Source of the DNA: Candidatus Methanomethylicia archaeon
GTDB taxonomy: Archaea; Thermoproteota; Methanomethylicia; Culexarchaeales; Culexarchaeaceae
Assembly (NCBI GenBank): GCA_025058215.1
Contig: JANXEO010000001.1
Coordinates: forward strand, 248,001 to 312,000
Reading direction: 5' to 3'
DNA: 64,000 nucleotides
Shown here: positions 30,127 to 39,612 of the stretch, piece by piece
How positions within the stretch are numbered: the stretch's first letter is position 1
Layout of the letters: every line of letters starts with the position of its first letter
Made by a program: the position numbers and the translations under genes
Notes under the pieces: generated by a model
The model's database searches: none
Told to the model about the DNA's origin: nothing
The model's input: only the letters and a program-made list of their open reading frames with translations

Positions 30127-33100
30127 ATAAAATATTAAAAACTAAATTTTATAACAGTATTCTTCAATTATTGAAAACGTATGGTGAAAAAATGTCTGGA
30201 AAAAATAGTGAGGAATACAAAAAATATTTTAATGAAATTAGAGATAAAACGATAGAGATCTACAATTTAGTAAATATGATTAAGAAAAATTCTTTCGATC
30301 CATCAGAAAAATGTGAAGTATATTTAGCGAATAATCTCGCTGAAAGAGTGGAAGGTTTACTTTTAGAATATGGTGTAAGGAATATATCACAAAGAATAAA
30401 TGAACTTTTGAAAGAAACAACCAAAGAAATTACAGCTCTCAAGATTGCTGAAGAAATAATACATGGAAAATATGGTGAATTGGACGATGAAAAAAGAGCA
30501 GAAATAGCCTTAAGAGCAGCACTTGCAATACTAACGGATGGAATAACAGCTGCCCCTATCCAAGGAATAAGTCATGTAAAGATAAAAAGGAATTCGGATA
30601 AAACAAAATATCTAGCTGTGTATTTTGCAGGTCCTATTAGATCAGCTGGTGGAACAGAACAAGCATTAACGGTATTTATTGCAGATTACATTAGACAATT
30701 GTTGCATCTTGATAAATATAAACCTAATGAAAACGAAGTAAAAAGATATATAGAGGAAATAAGATTACATGAAAGATATATAGGGAGATTTCAGTATAAC
30801 CATAATGAAAAACTCATAGAAAAAGCTGTAAAAATGATACCAGTTGAGGTAACAGGTCCTCCGACAACACAGATTGAGGTAAGTATAAATCGGGATCTAC
30901 CAAGAGTCGAAACAAACAAAATAAGAGGGGGAGCCTGCAGAGTTATAAATGATGGAATTCTAGGAAAAGCATCAAAATTACTTAAAATAATAAACGAATT
31001 AGGATTTAGAGAATGGGAATGGTTATCAGAGATAAGTGAAGGAAGAGGCGAGGAAGAACCAATTAGTGAGAAATACCTAGAGGAAGTTATAGTTGGTAGA
31101 CCTATATTTTCTCATCCATCTAAAGTAGGAGGATTTAGACTTAGGTATGGAAGATGTAGAAATACGGGACTCGCAGCTATTGGGTTAAACCCATATACAA
31201 TGAGCATTCTTGGAGATTTCTTAGCTGTAGGAACTCAAGTAAGATTAGAAACTCCAGGGAAAAGTGGAGTTGTTATGTCAGTTGATAGTATATGTGGACC
31301 TATAGTAAAAGTCACGAATGGTAGTGTGATTAAAATAGAAAATCAAGAAGATATAGAAAAAATAAAGGATAAAATAAAAGAGATAATTTTCTTAGGAGAT
31401 ATATTAGTATCTTATGGTGATTTTCTAGAAAACAATTGCAAATTGCTACCTTCCGGTTATGATGAAGAATGGTGGCAACAAGAATTAATTTTGAAAATTA
31501 AGAGCAAATTTAATGGTGAAATTGAAAAATTAGTATTAGAAACCAATATATCTCCTGAGAGATTAATTGAAATAATAAGAGGTTCTAAACCTTCGGTTGA
31601 AGAAGCCATAAATCTTTCAATGAAACTCGATATACCATTATATCCTTTGTATACATACTACTGGAAAGGAATAAGTCCAAGTGATATAATTTACTTAAAA
31701 GAATGGTTACTTGAAAGAACATACAATAATATTGCTGACATACAGGAACATATAGTGTTAAAATGTGATCAAAGAATTAAGAAAATATTGGAAAATTTAT
31801 GGGTACCACATGACTTTAATCCAAACGGAGGAGAAGTTATCTTAAATAAAGGTGTTTTAAAGATTCTACATACTTGTCTAGGTGACAATAACGATGTTAA
31901 AAAGATTTTGGAAGCTAAAAATGGATTAGAAGCTATCAATTTAATTTCTAGAGTAAGAGTAAGGGATTTTGCGCCCACATTTGTAGGATTGAGAATGGGG
32001 AGACCTGAAAAAGCAAAGGAAAGGAAAATGAAGCCGCCAGTGCATGTTTTATTTCCAGTAGGATCTGAGGTTAATAATAGAAACATTATTGAAGCAGCTT
32101 CAAGGAAGATTGTCAATTTAGAGGTGTCTCTAAGATATTGTAGCAAGTGTGGGAAATATACAATTTATCATAGATGTGATCAATGTTTCAACTCAACAAT
32201 TGAAGTAAGAAAATGTAAGAAATGTGATTTAAAAACTTTCAATGAAAAATGTAGAAAATGTCATAATAATACACAACTACTATTCATTCAAACATTTGAT
32301 GTATATGAAGAATTGAAGAGAGCATGTATAAATTTAGGTATAAGAACGCCTCCAAGAATTATTAAGGGAGTTAAAAAATTAATGAATAAATTTAGAATAC
32401 CAGAACCCCTTGAAAAAGGAATATTAAGGGCAAAATATGGAGTCTTTGTCTATAAGGATGGTACTATAAGATTCGATGTTACAAATGCTCCACTAACACA
32501 TTTTAAGCCTAAAGAGATAAAGACATCTATAGAAAAATTAAATGAACTAGGATATACCAAAGACATTAATGGTAATGAATTAAAAGATGATGAACAAATT
32601 GTGGAATTAAAAATTCATGATATAATAATACCCATAGAAGCTGCTGAATATCTAATTAAGGTATCGAAATTTATTGACGATTTACTTGTCAAATATTATA
32701 GGTCTAAACCATTCTACAATATAAAAAAGAAAGAAGAGCTTTTAGGACACATGATTATTGGTTTAGCACCTCATACATCGTGTGGTGTTATTGGAAGAAT
32801 AATAGGTTTTACAGATGCAAAAGTATGTTTTGCACATCCATACTGGCATGCTGCAAAAAGAAGGAATTGTGATGGTGATGAAGATTCCATATCACTAACT
32901 CTGGATGTCTTCCTCAATTTTTCTAAAATTTACTTACCAGAAAAGACTGGAGGATTCATGGATGCTCCATTGGTTGTAACATTAATTGTAGATCCAAACG
33001 AGGTAGATGATGAGGTCTTTAATATGGAGGTATGTGAAAAAATTCCTTTAGAATTTTATGAAAAAACATTAGTAGGCTCTGACCCAAAGGAGGTCAGTTT

Positions 33101-33623
33101 AATTATAGAAAAAGTAAAAGATAAATTAAGCAAATCATCGCCATATGAAGGATTAAAATTTACAGTGAATACAACATACATAGACCGAGGTCCAAAGATT
33201 TCGTCATATAAAAAACTTAAGACTATAAGTGAAAAAATTTTCCACCAATTAAAAATGGCAGAAAAGGTGCGTGCTGTGGATGTAAAGGATGTTGTTAGAA
33301 GAGTTTTACAACATCATTTCATACCGGACCTTATGGGGAATTTACGAGCTTTCTCTACACAAACTTCACGCTGTGTAAAATGTAATGCAAAATATGATAG
33401 ACCTCCATTTCTTGGAAAATGTAGAAAATGCGGTGGGAAAATACTGTTAACCGTACATAAGACTAACATAGTAAAATACTTGTCATTTGCGGAAAGCTTA
33501 GTTACAAAGTATAATTTACCGGCATACTATAAACAAACTATTGACCTAATAAAAAGGGAGATACAAATAATATTTGACAGAAGTGAGAGAGGTAGGCAGT
33601 CAAAAATTTTGGATTATATTTAA
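30123..33623 (+). CDS. polC: DNA polymerase D large subunit DP2
   Basis: The 1166-residue catalytic subunit of archaeal replicative DNA polymerase D. Family blocks: AVYFAGPIRSAGGTEQALTV, the double-psi beta-barrel core region, and the catalytic NCDGDED loop (Asn 915, Asp 917, Asp 919). Several zinc modules are visible: CSKCGKYTIYHRCDQC and CKKC/CRKC in the middle, and CVKCNAKYDRPPFLGKCRKC near the end. No intein interrupts the frame. DP2 is present in Euryarchaeota, Thaumarchaeota, Korarchaeota and related lineages but missing in classical Crenarchaeota, which helps place the organism. The ATG overlaps the GGGPS stop (ATGA). The small subunit DP1 is not in the window. Confidence 0.96.
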   Translation: MNKILKTKFYNSILQLLKTYGEKMSGKNSEEYKKYFNEIRDKTIEIYNLVNMIKKNSFDPSEKCEVYLANNLAERVEGLLLEYGVRNISQRINELLKETTKEITALKIAEEIIHGKYGELDDEKRAEIALRAALAILTDGITAAPIQGISHVKIKRNSDKTKYLAVYFAGPIRSAGGTEQALTVFIADYIRQLLHLDKYKPNENEVKRYIEEIRLHERYIGRFQYNHNEKLIEKAVKMIPVEVTGPPTTQIEVSINRDLPRVETNKIRGGACRVINDGILGKASKLLKIINELGFREWEWLSEISEGRGEEEPISEKYLEEVIVGRPIFSHPSKVGGFRLRYGRCRNTGLAAIGLNPYTMSILGDFLAVGTQVRLETPGKSGVVMSVDSICGPIVKVTNGSVIKIENQEDIEKIKDKIKEIIFLGDILVSYGDFLENNCKLLPSGYDEEWWQQELILKIKSKFNGEIEKLVLETNISPERLIEIIRGSKPSVEEAINLSMKLDIPLYPLYTYYWKGISPSDIIYLKEWLLERTYNNIADIQEHIVLKCDQRIKKILENLWVPHDFNPNGGEVILNKGVLKILHTCLGDNNDVKKILEAKNGLEAINLISRVRVRDFAPTFVGLRMGRPEKAKERKMKPPVHVLFPVGSEVNNRNIIEAASRKIVNLEVSLRYCSKCGKYTIYHRCDQCFNSTIEVRKCKKCDLKTFNEKCRKCHNNTQLLFIQTFDVYEELKRACINLGIRTPPRIIKGVKKLMNKFRIPEPLEKGILRAKYGVFVYKDGTIRFDVTNAPLTHFKPKEIKTSIEKLNELGYTKDINGNELKDDEQIVELKIHDIIIPIEAAEYLIKVSKFIDDLLVKYYRSKPFYNIKKKEELLGHMIIGLAPHTSCGVIGRIIGFTDAKVCFAHPYWHAAKRRNCDGDEDSISLTLDVFLNFSKIYLPEKTGGFMDAPLVVTLIVDPNEVDDEVFNMEVCEKIPLEFYEKTLVGSDPKEVSLIIEKVKDKLSKSSPYEGLKFTVNTTYIDRGPKISSYKKLKTISEKIFHQLKMAEKVRAVDVKDVVRRVLQHHFIPDLMGNLRAFSTQTSRCVKCNAKYDRPPFLGKCRKCGGKILLTVHKTNIVKYLSFAESLVTKYNLPAYYKQTIDLIKREIQIIFDRSERGRQSKILDYI

Positions 33624-34144
33624 TTGTGACTTAACGTGATTTTATATCCTTCACTATACCATGTTAAAATTACCTTTTAAAGTCAATGATTGGAAAAATA
33701 TTATCCACTAGTAGTTTGCATACTGTAATAATTTTATCTTTACTGTTTTAGGTCCCGATCTACTAATACTGTTCGATCTTCTGCTAACTTATTCAATATA
33801 GAACAGCAGATGATGATGCCAACAAGGTTCTTGACATTTCTTACTGTAGGTAAACTGCACTTCTATATTTCTTAATAATCGATGACCTTCGACCTGAAGC
33901 CAGGTACTTCACAATATAGTACGACATTTTTGGTTATTACATCAATTTAACTTGATATTCGTGGCTATATGTCCATATATTCGATCGATTATATGTATAT
34001 GTTTTAATGGGGTTGTTATTACGTATTAGAATTCCCTCTCAATAACGCTAAATCCAAAATTAAGTAATTGCTCTTTTAAATATAAATTTAGTTTGCAATT
34101 GGATTGATCCAGTTTAGGACAAATTATGGTGTCTATAGGATACA
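33624..34144. other. Gene-free stretch after DP2
   Basis: About 520 bp without a supportable open frame. A hairpin TCTGCT/AGCAGA spans about 33779-33812 and is followed by box C-like ATGATGA; a later GATGA-(guide)-CTGA lies near 33880-33893. Spacing is too long for a standard C/D guide RNA, so no gene is called. The last part carries the downstream end of mazG. Confidence 0.4.
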
Positions 34145-34435
34145 CTATTCTTTTGGGCATCTACAAGGTGTACATTTACATCGAGGACAGAAGTTACCAT
34201 ATTTAGAGATAAAAGCATATTCTATATCTATATCTAACAGGTTAGCTAATGATATAAGCCAAGCTAATACATCTGCAAATTCATTTTCCAAATTTTTCCT
34301 ATTCTTATCTTTAATTGCGGTAGCTAGTTCACCAACTTCTTCAATAAACCAAACAAAAGTTTTCTCTAAACCTCTTTCAAGATCTCTATGCAGGTATAAC
34401 GTTTTTATAATTTTTTGAACTTCGCACAATTGCAT
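34145..34435 (-). CDS. MazG-like nucleotide pyrophosphohydrolase
   Basis: A 96-residue all-helical NTP pyrophosphohydrolase. The metal-binding helices show FIEEVGELATAIKD (EExxE pattern) and ENEFADVLAWLI (ExxxD). The C-terminus adds a small Cys cluster, CPRCKCTPCRC, likely a zinc site. Similar short MazG proteins with a Cys tail are common in archaea. The role is presumably removal of non-canonical nucleotides (family inference). Divergent from the Sec61 beta gene. Confidence 0.9.
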   Translation of the reverse strand: MQLCEVQKIIKTLYLHRDLERGLEKTFVWFIEEVGELATAIKDKNRKNLENEFADVLAWLISLANLLDIDIEYAFISKYGNFCPRCKCTPCRCPKE

Positions 34436-34525
34436 TTATACACCAAGTATATCTAAATAATCAGTAGCAATATTTATGCTTATGTATTGTAATAGTTTAG
34501 GTAGGTAGGTAGGGGGCTGGTATTT

Positions 34526-34711
34526 ATGTCTAAGAGGAGGAAAAGAGGAGACACTTATATGCCAATCACCGGAGCAGGATTAATACGATTCTTTGAAGAA
34601 GAAATAAGAGGTCTGAGAGTTACTCCAATACAAATATTGGCTTTTACTCTAATTTTCATAACAGTAGTCATGCTTGGAAATATGGGACTATTTTCATTTA
34701 TAAAGATATAG
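34526..34711 (+). CDS. secG: Preprotein translocase Sec61 beta subunit
   Basis: A 61-residue tail-anchored component of the SecYEG translocon. The sequence has the family pattern: charged MSKRRKRGDTYMPITGAGLI, then RFFEEEIRGLRVTP, and a single C-terminal TM helix (about 38-58). It appears monocistronic. Confidence 0.9.
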   Translation: MSKRRKRGDTYMPITGAGLIRFFEEEIRGLRVTPIQILAFTLIFITVVMLGNMGLFSFIKI

Positions 34712-34871
34712 GATGATGATGTCCATCACCCTCATCTGTCATAAAATAAATTTTAGTTATGAAATAACAACGATAAGTTATACATAAAGTTTGTATAGGA
34801 AAAATATTTCCGCCAAAGGATTAGCAGAACTATTAATCATTAGTTTATGATAAAAAAGTGATTAGAAGTTT

Positions 34872-34885
34872 GTGATGTAAATCAC
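34872..34885. promoter_or_regulatory. Palindromic operator-like site GTGAT-N4-ATCAC
   Basis: The sequence GTGATGTAAATCAC is a dyad with 5-bp half-sites. A further GTGAT follows 3 nt later, and related GTGAT...ATCA elements occur at 36784-36799, followed by tandem GTGATGTT. It could be a binding site for one of the nearby helix-turn-helix proteins (inference). Confidence 0.35.
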
Positions 34886-34979
34886 GTTGTGATTTCAATT
34901 TCAAAATCCGACCTTCAAAAAAGGTTGACAAATGTAACATAATGTTAATAGCTAATCTTATTCTTTTTCCTCATCAGCC

Positions 34980-35006
34980 CTCTTTGCACAAAGATTGTGC
35001 AAAGAG
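34980..35006. repeat. Perfect 12-bp inverted repeat with 3-nt loop
   Basis: CTCTTTGCACAA, loop AGA, then its exact complement TTGTGCAAAGAG. The symmetry is far above background for this AT-rich stretch. It could be a hairpin terminator, an operator or a recombination site. Confidence 0.7.
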
Positions 35007-35837
35007 CACTTCTAAACTATATTTTCTAAGCATCGAAACATATTTCAAGTTATATTATCAGTCGGAGGAGGCATCTATTACCGATCCCCGTAATAGCCGA
35101 TTACCATCCTTTTTTGGGATTTTGAACAAAGTTAGTAAATGTATGATTAATTTTCATACTCCTTCTTGTAATTGTATCTTCAAGTGGGGCTACTGATATA
35201 ATTGAATGAAGATTTCAAATGTCCATTATTTATTTATTTTGAATGTGTGATAGTCTAAAGATTAGAACTTTTAGTTTAAGTTTAAAATAGTATTTAAACA
35301 GTTTTTATTCTAGGATTCTAAACACCGTTAGTTACGGAGTATGAAGTTTTTTGTGTTTCCATTATTATAATTCAAATGAATTATAATTTTGGCATTATGT
35401 TTTCTAATTTTCATTTGATTTTGCTTTAAATCATGGAACTATAGTATTTGTAAGTCAAAAAGTCATTAATGTTACATTTATTGAATAGGTGTCTGAAAAT
35501 AAATATTTTTAAACTTAGTGTAGTTGACATTCGAAGACATTTAGATACCCATTAAAATACTTCTGATAATCGCATTAAACAAGAGTTATTTTAATTACCA
35601 ATAAAAAGAAGTCTATTTGAGAGTATAATAAAATTAGTTTTACTTTAATTATAATTATATGACAATTGTAAATCAAAAACCTTTATCATGAAAGTATCAT
35701 TATGTTTTGAGTAAACAATAGAAGAAATTAATGTAATAACAAAAAGTATATAATTCAAATAATTGAAATGGTACCAATTATTGGTGTGGTGAGTATAGGA
35801 TTCCGTTTTATTGTTAGGTTTTTAGTTTCTCAGATAA

Positions 35838-35869
35838 TTCAATACAATAAGAGTTCAATACAATAAGAG
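35838..35869. repeat. Two tandem copies of a 16-bp unit
   Basis: TTCAATACAATAAGAG occurs twice head to tail with no mismatch. No further copies are visible nearby. Confidence 0.8.
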
Positions 35870-36117
35870 TATGTGATTAATACAGTGATCGTGATATTAT
35901 TTAGTTAAATCACATTTTTATCATGAAGCAATGGAAATCAAAAATTTTAAGCAGAAAATTTAGAAATAAATGTGGTGTGCTATAACTATGGAAAAATACG
36001 TTAAGTGATTTTTAAGTTTATGTTTAAAAAAATGTGAAAGATTCAAAAATTTTTAAGTATGGAAAGTGATATGTAGTATGTCATCCTGAAAGTGAGAAAA
36101 GGATAGTGGTAATAAAC

Positions 36118-36720
36118 ATGACAAACAACAAAGAAAATTCAATAGAAAAAAGTTTGCAAGAACTACATAAAGAAATAATAGATTATCTAGATCTGATCAG
36201 TAGAAAGTTCTTAAGAATAAGAAGTTTAGAGGAAAGACTTGAATCTGTGGAAAATCAATTGTATACAATATTAAGTAAGATACGTAGAATGGAAAATATT
36301 TTAAATGAATATATAAGCATTAGTGGTGAGAGGAGAGTTGTTGTTGACAAGAATACACAACTAAGACAAGAGCAACAGAAAGAAGTAACAGACATTAATC
36401 AAACACAACCTCAGAAGTCTTTGAGAACTACACGTATTAAAAAGGGCAAAGAGGAGGGAGCTTTAACAGAAAAAATTGATATTACAAGCAAGTTAAATGG
36501 TTTAAATGAAACTGAAAAACAAATAATAAGAATACTGGCTAGCAACCCCGATATCAGAGGTGGAACAGCATTAGCAAAACGTTTAGGAAAAACAAGAGAA
36601 CATGTAAGTAGACTTCTTAAGAAACTAGTTAATGAAGGTATATTAGTTAGAGATGAAAAAGTGTGGCCATATAAATATATTGTACCAGAAGAAGTAAGAC
36701 AATACATCATAATAGAGTAA
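36118..36720 (+). CDS. Coiled-coil plus winged-helix DNA-binding protein
   Basis: A 200-residue protein. Residues about 10-70 form a coiled coil with heptad leucines/isoleucines (EKSLQELHKEIIDYLDLISR, LEERLESVENQLYTILSK). A polar Gln-rich linker follows, then a MarR-like winged helix (LNETEKQIIRILASNP, TALAKRLGKTREHVSRLLKKL, NEGILVRDEKVWP). The layout suggests a dimeric regulator. The ATG at 36118 is preferred over a GTG 12 nt upstream. It stands in a gene-poor region rich in small palindromes, so autoregulation is plausible but unproven. Confidence 0.7.
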   Translation: MTNNKENSIEKSLQELHKEIIDYLDLISRKFLRIRSLEERLESVENQLYTILSKIRRMENILNEYISISGERRVVVDKNTQLRQEQQKEVTDINQTQPQKSLRTTRIKKGKEEGALTEKIDITSKLNGLNETEKQIIRILASNPDIRGGTALAKRLGKTREHVSRLLKKLVNEGILVRDEKVWPYKYIVPEEVRQYIIIE

Positions 36721-36863
36721 TTTAACAACCTTTCTTATTATTTAAAAAAACTTTGGAAACAAGATAATAATGATGAAGAAAAAGTGATTTACACATCATA
36801 TTGTGATGTTGTGATGTTGATTTGCCCATAATTTTAAAACTTTTATAACAAAAATTGCCGGGT

Positions 36864-37283
36864 TTAGCTATTAATACAATATAATCTTTTAAGTCTAGAT
36901 CCCTTATAAGAAAGAACTCCAGAATGATATAACCTTGATAAATAGGATGAAACAACATTAATAGGCAATCGTTCACCGTATGTTTTATAATAGGCTTCTG
37001 CTACATCCTTACTGCTAAACCAACAATTCTTAAAATCTCTCTCTAATAACAAAAGTAGAAGCTCTTTAATATTCCGTCTAGTTCTTTCATGTGATGTACT
37101 AAACACATCAATATCACTTTTATCACTACTAATACCTGATGATACATCCATTAACTCAAGCAATTCAGTTATTTGTTTAACTTTTTCAGAGCTAAAATTC
37201 CCTTCCATAGAGATAGTGATTTTATTACCCTCAGGAGACACATATTGTATCAACCATTTACCCTTTTTCTTATTAGTCACCAT
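36864..37283 (-). CDS. Small HTH-like protein, unknown
   Basis: A 139-residue protein with a basic N-terminus and beta-like first 35 residues (WLIQYVSPEGNKITISMEG). The C-terminal half resembles a winged helix: WFSSKDVAEAYYKTYGERLP, then INVVSSYLSRLYHSGVLSYK, ending SRLKRLYCI. It is convergent with the coiled-coil regulator. The family is not recognised; DNA binding is inferred from the pattern only. Confidence 0.6.
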   Translation of the reverse strand: MVTNKKKGKWLIQYVSPEGNKITISMEGNFSSEKVKQITELLELMDVSSGISSDKSDIDVFSTSHERTRRNIKELLLLLLERDFKNCWFSSKDVAEAYYKTYGERLPINVVSSYLSRLYHSGVLSYKGSRLKRLYCINS

Positions 37284-38200
37284 AATAACGCCTCACCGCA
37301 ATAAACAAGGGATTCGGAATAAATATTCAAATAGCATTTATATAAAACTTGCTTACAACAGTATAAAACAAAAATAAATAAAAAATAAACCTATTTATTG
37401 GAAAAACAGAAAAATTTGGATAATAAATGCACGGTATAGGTTTTATATATTTTATTAAGTTTAAAATTACAAAAAATATTGTTTTTGTAATTTTCCAGTG
37501 GAAATAAAGGGGTTAATCTGTTGTAAATACTAATTTCTATAGAGGTCAACTGCTATAAAAGAAAATTTTAATTCTAAAACAACCTGGCTCTTGTTTAAAT
37601 TTAATGACACTCCAAAAAGTAATTCAATTATTTTTGTGTTTAATTGTTTTTCAACCTTGGTATAAGGAAAGGTATAACATGATATTAAGACTCTCCTTTG
37701 GTTTAACTATCTAGTGAACTATAAAATAAACAATTGAAATTCTCAATTTTACCGGGACTTTATTATGTAATAAAAATATGTTTGGAAATGATGATGTAGA
37801 AGCTCATGAAAAATTCATGGAGGTATCAACCTTAATGATTTGATGATAGAAAAATTTATATATTGAATTTGAATCATTTGTGATTATTACATTTATAGTT
37901 CATCAAATAGAAAACTAAAACATGTAAATTTCTGATGTTTTGTTAAAGAAAAAATTTAACATCAGCTTAACGAACAGATTAGAGGGATGGGGAAATGGAA
38001 AAACCTAAAACTCATAATTACAATGGTATATGATGGATTTAGAATCAAAAGAGGAAATAGGGATCTTTCATATTTAAATAGGTGAGGAATATTCCCCTCA
38101 TTTAAAAATTTTAAACTTAAAAATTTTCCAAGGGACAAGAAGACTCCCTATTTAAATTTAGAATGTATATTATTTCAAAATTAACATAAATTTTAATTTT
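37284..38200. other. 0.9-kb AT-rich gene-free region
   Basis: No open frame of credible length or composition, no tRNA, no long repeat. Short A/T runs dominate. Confidence 0.5.
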
Positions 38201-38512
38201 TTAGATATTTGAGACAAGTTCTCTCATTTGTCTCAAAAGGAATTTAAAGAAATCTTTTGTTTGAGCTGGACGCAACCTGTAAGCAACAATTATTATCCTT
38301 GCTAAAATTTCATCTGAAGGTACATCTCTTCGTCTGGTTTTACCAAGATAACGATATATTTGAGAGCGAGAAACTTTAATTTCCTTAGCAGTTTTAGATA
38401 TATTTTCACCAAAGGCTTCTAGAATTATATTCAAAAGTTTTGTCCTTTCATTAGCAGGTACAAATTGTGCCAGCCTATATGCTTGCTCATCATCAATGAG
38501 GGACAACGGCAC
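38201..38512 (-). CDS. Helix-turn-helix protein, unknown
   Basis: A 103-residue, mostly helical protein with a clear HTH at about 38-57 (ISKTAKEIKVSRSQIYRYLG), whose SRSQIYRYL recognition helix resembles regulators linked to plasmids and toxin-antitoxin loci. It starts at GTG, with TTG two codons later as an alternative; upstream AAGGGG could serve either. No partner gene adjoins it. It is the third small DNA-binding protein in this sparse stretch. Confidence 0.65.
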   Translation of the reverse strand: MPLSLIDDEQAYRLAQFVPANERTKLLNIILEAFGENISKTAKEIKVSRSQIYRYLGKTRRRDVPSDEILARIIIVAYRLRPAQTKDFFKFLLRQMRELVSNI

Positions 38513-39446
38513 CCCTTAGTTTCTTATGGAAATACTCAGGTAAAAACATTGTGTTTATCTATGTTTGGAAATACTCTAGTGGCTATTAGAGATTTTAGTA
38601 TATAATTCTTTTTGTTAATAAACATTGATTTTTTTCTCTGTTTTTTTTGAGTTACGTATTATACCCTCCTATAGTAGTAATATTAATAAATAAAGTCTTT
38701 ATGTTTTCCAATGGAAATACTGGGGATAAGTCCCATTCAAAATATAGGACGTTTAAAATTAAAAGAATTATACAATTATCAATCAAAATTTTAGTATAAA
38801 TGTATCATCAACTATACAATGAACTATAACCAAGTGAAGTTTTTCTATTTAATCTGTTTAAATCTAGATATATAGTTACAAATTTTTTCACAAACTATGA
38901 TTTAATTTATCATGGACTTTATGGATATATTTTTTTTGATGTTTCTTATTATAGAAATATTTATATATGGCAATTCATTTAGTTTCAAGGGTCAGAATTA
39001 TAGTTTATTTAATATAATACTAAGATTGTTATACTTAATAATTGTTATGATGAATATGTATCTAATAAGGTAACATAAGATCATCCAATACTACATTAGT
39101 TATTAAATGTTTTGTCATCTAAAAAATTAATGTTTATATTGACTAAATGTCATCATTCGTCATTAAAAATTTATTAAAATTGAGTTTTTAGGGGTCTATT
39201 TATTTTAAGTAGGGTTACGGACCAGACTATATACATAAAAGTCTTTTAAGTTAAAATTGCTGGGTAATTATCATTTAGACAATTTTAAGATAATAAGATA
39301 ATAACAATTAAAATTGTTGAGATGGAAAGCATAGTTGAAAGAGAGGAGCCCATCGGAGTTGTTGGTTGTTCAGAGCTAGTTGGTCTTTTTTAAGGAGATA
39401 GTGGTAATAATTATGTCTTAATTTTTGATAAGAAACAGTTACTTAG
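38513..39446. other. 0.9-kb AT-rich gene-free region before initiator tRNA
   Basis: No supportable gene. Very AT-rich with many short homopolymers. I see no repeats or folds worth naming. Confidence 0.5.
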
Positions 39447-39521
39447 TAGCGGGGGGTGGATTTGAACCACCGACCTCGGGGTTATGAGCCCCGCGGCATA
39501 ACCTGGCTAGCCCACCCCGCT
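39447..39521 (-). tRNA. Initiator tRNA-Met (CAT)
   Basis: Acceptor AGCGGGG/CCCCGCT gives the A1-U72 pair that marks archaeal initiators; discriminator A. Anticodon stem GCGGGG/CCCCG with three G-C pairs next to the loop CTCATAA. T arm GGTGG-TTCAAAT-CCACC. No intron. Confidence 0.95.
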
Positions 39522-39612
39522 TTATATACTGTTACTACTATTAGTGTAATTTTCTGGGCAATAAGTTTTACTACTCCTATTTTTAGTGGTTTATATGTAA
39601 GTTTATAGATAG

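Larger units (their letters stand above)
34712..36117. other. 1.4-kb AT-rich gene-free region
   Basis: No credible open frame on either strand. It contains several symmetrical elements: GTGAT-N4-ATCAC (34872-34885), a 12-bp perfect hairpin (34980-35006), CTATTAC/GTAATAG (35075-35096), and a 16-bp tandem repeat (35838-35869). Together with the regulators that follow it may be a control, origin or remnant mobile region; none of these is demonstrated. No integrase, att site or cdc6 gene is visible. Confidence 0.5.

Noticed and set aside
33779-33900. Possible box C/D guide RNA (ATGATGA ... GATGA-CCTTCGAC-CTGA)
   Set aside because: The distance between boxes is about 80 nt, no proper internal D' box is present, and AT-rich DNA gives such motifs by chance.
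36722-36976. 84-codon reverse frame near the HTH genes
   Set aside because: It overlaps the better supported 36864-37283 gene and has no recognisable protein features.
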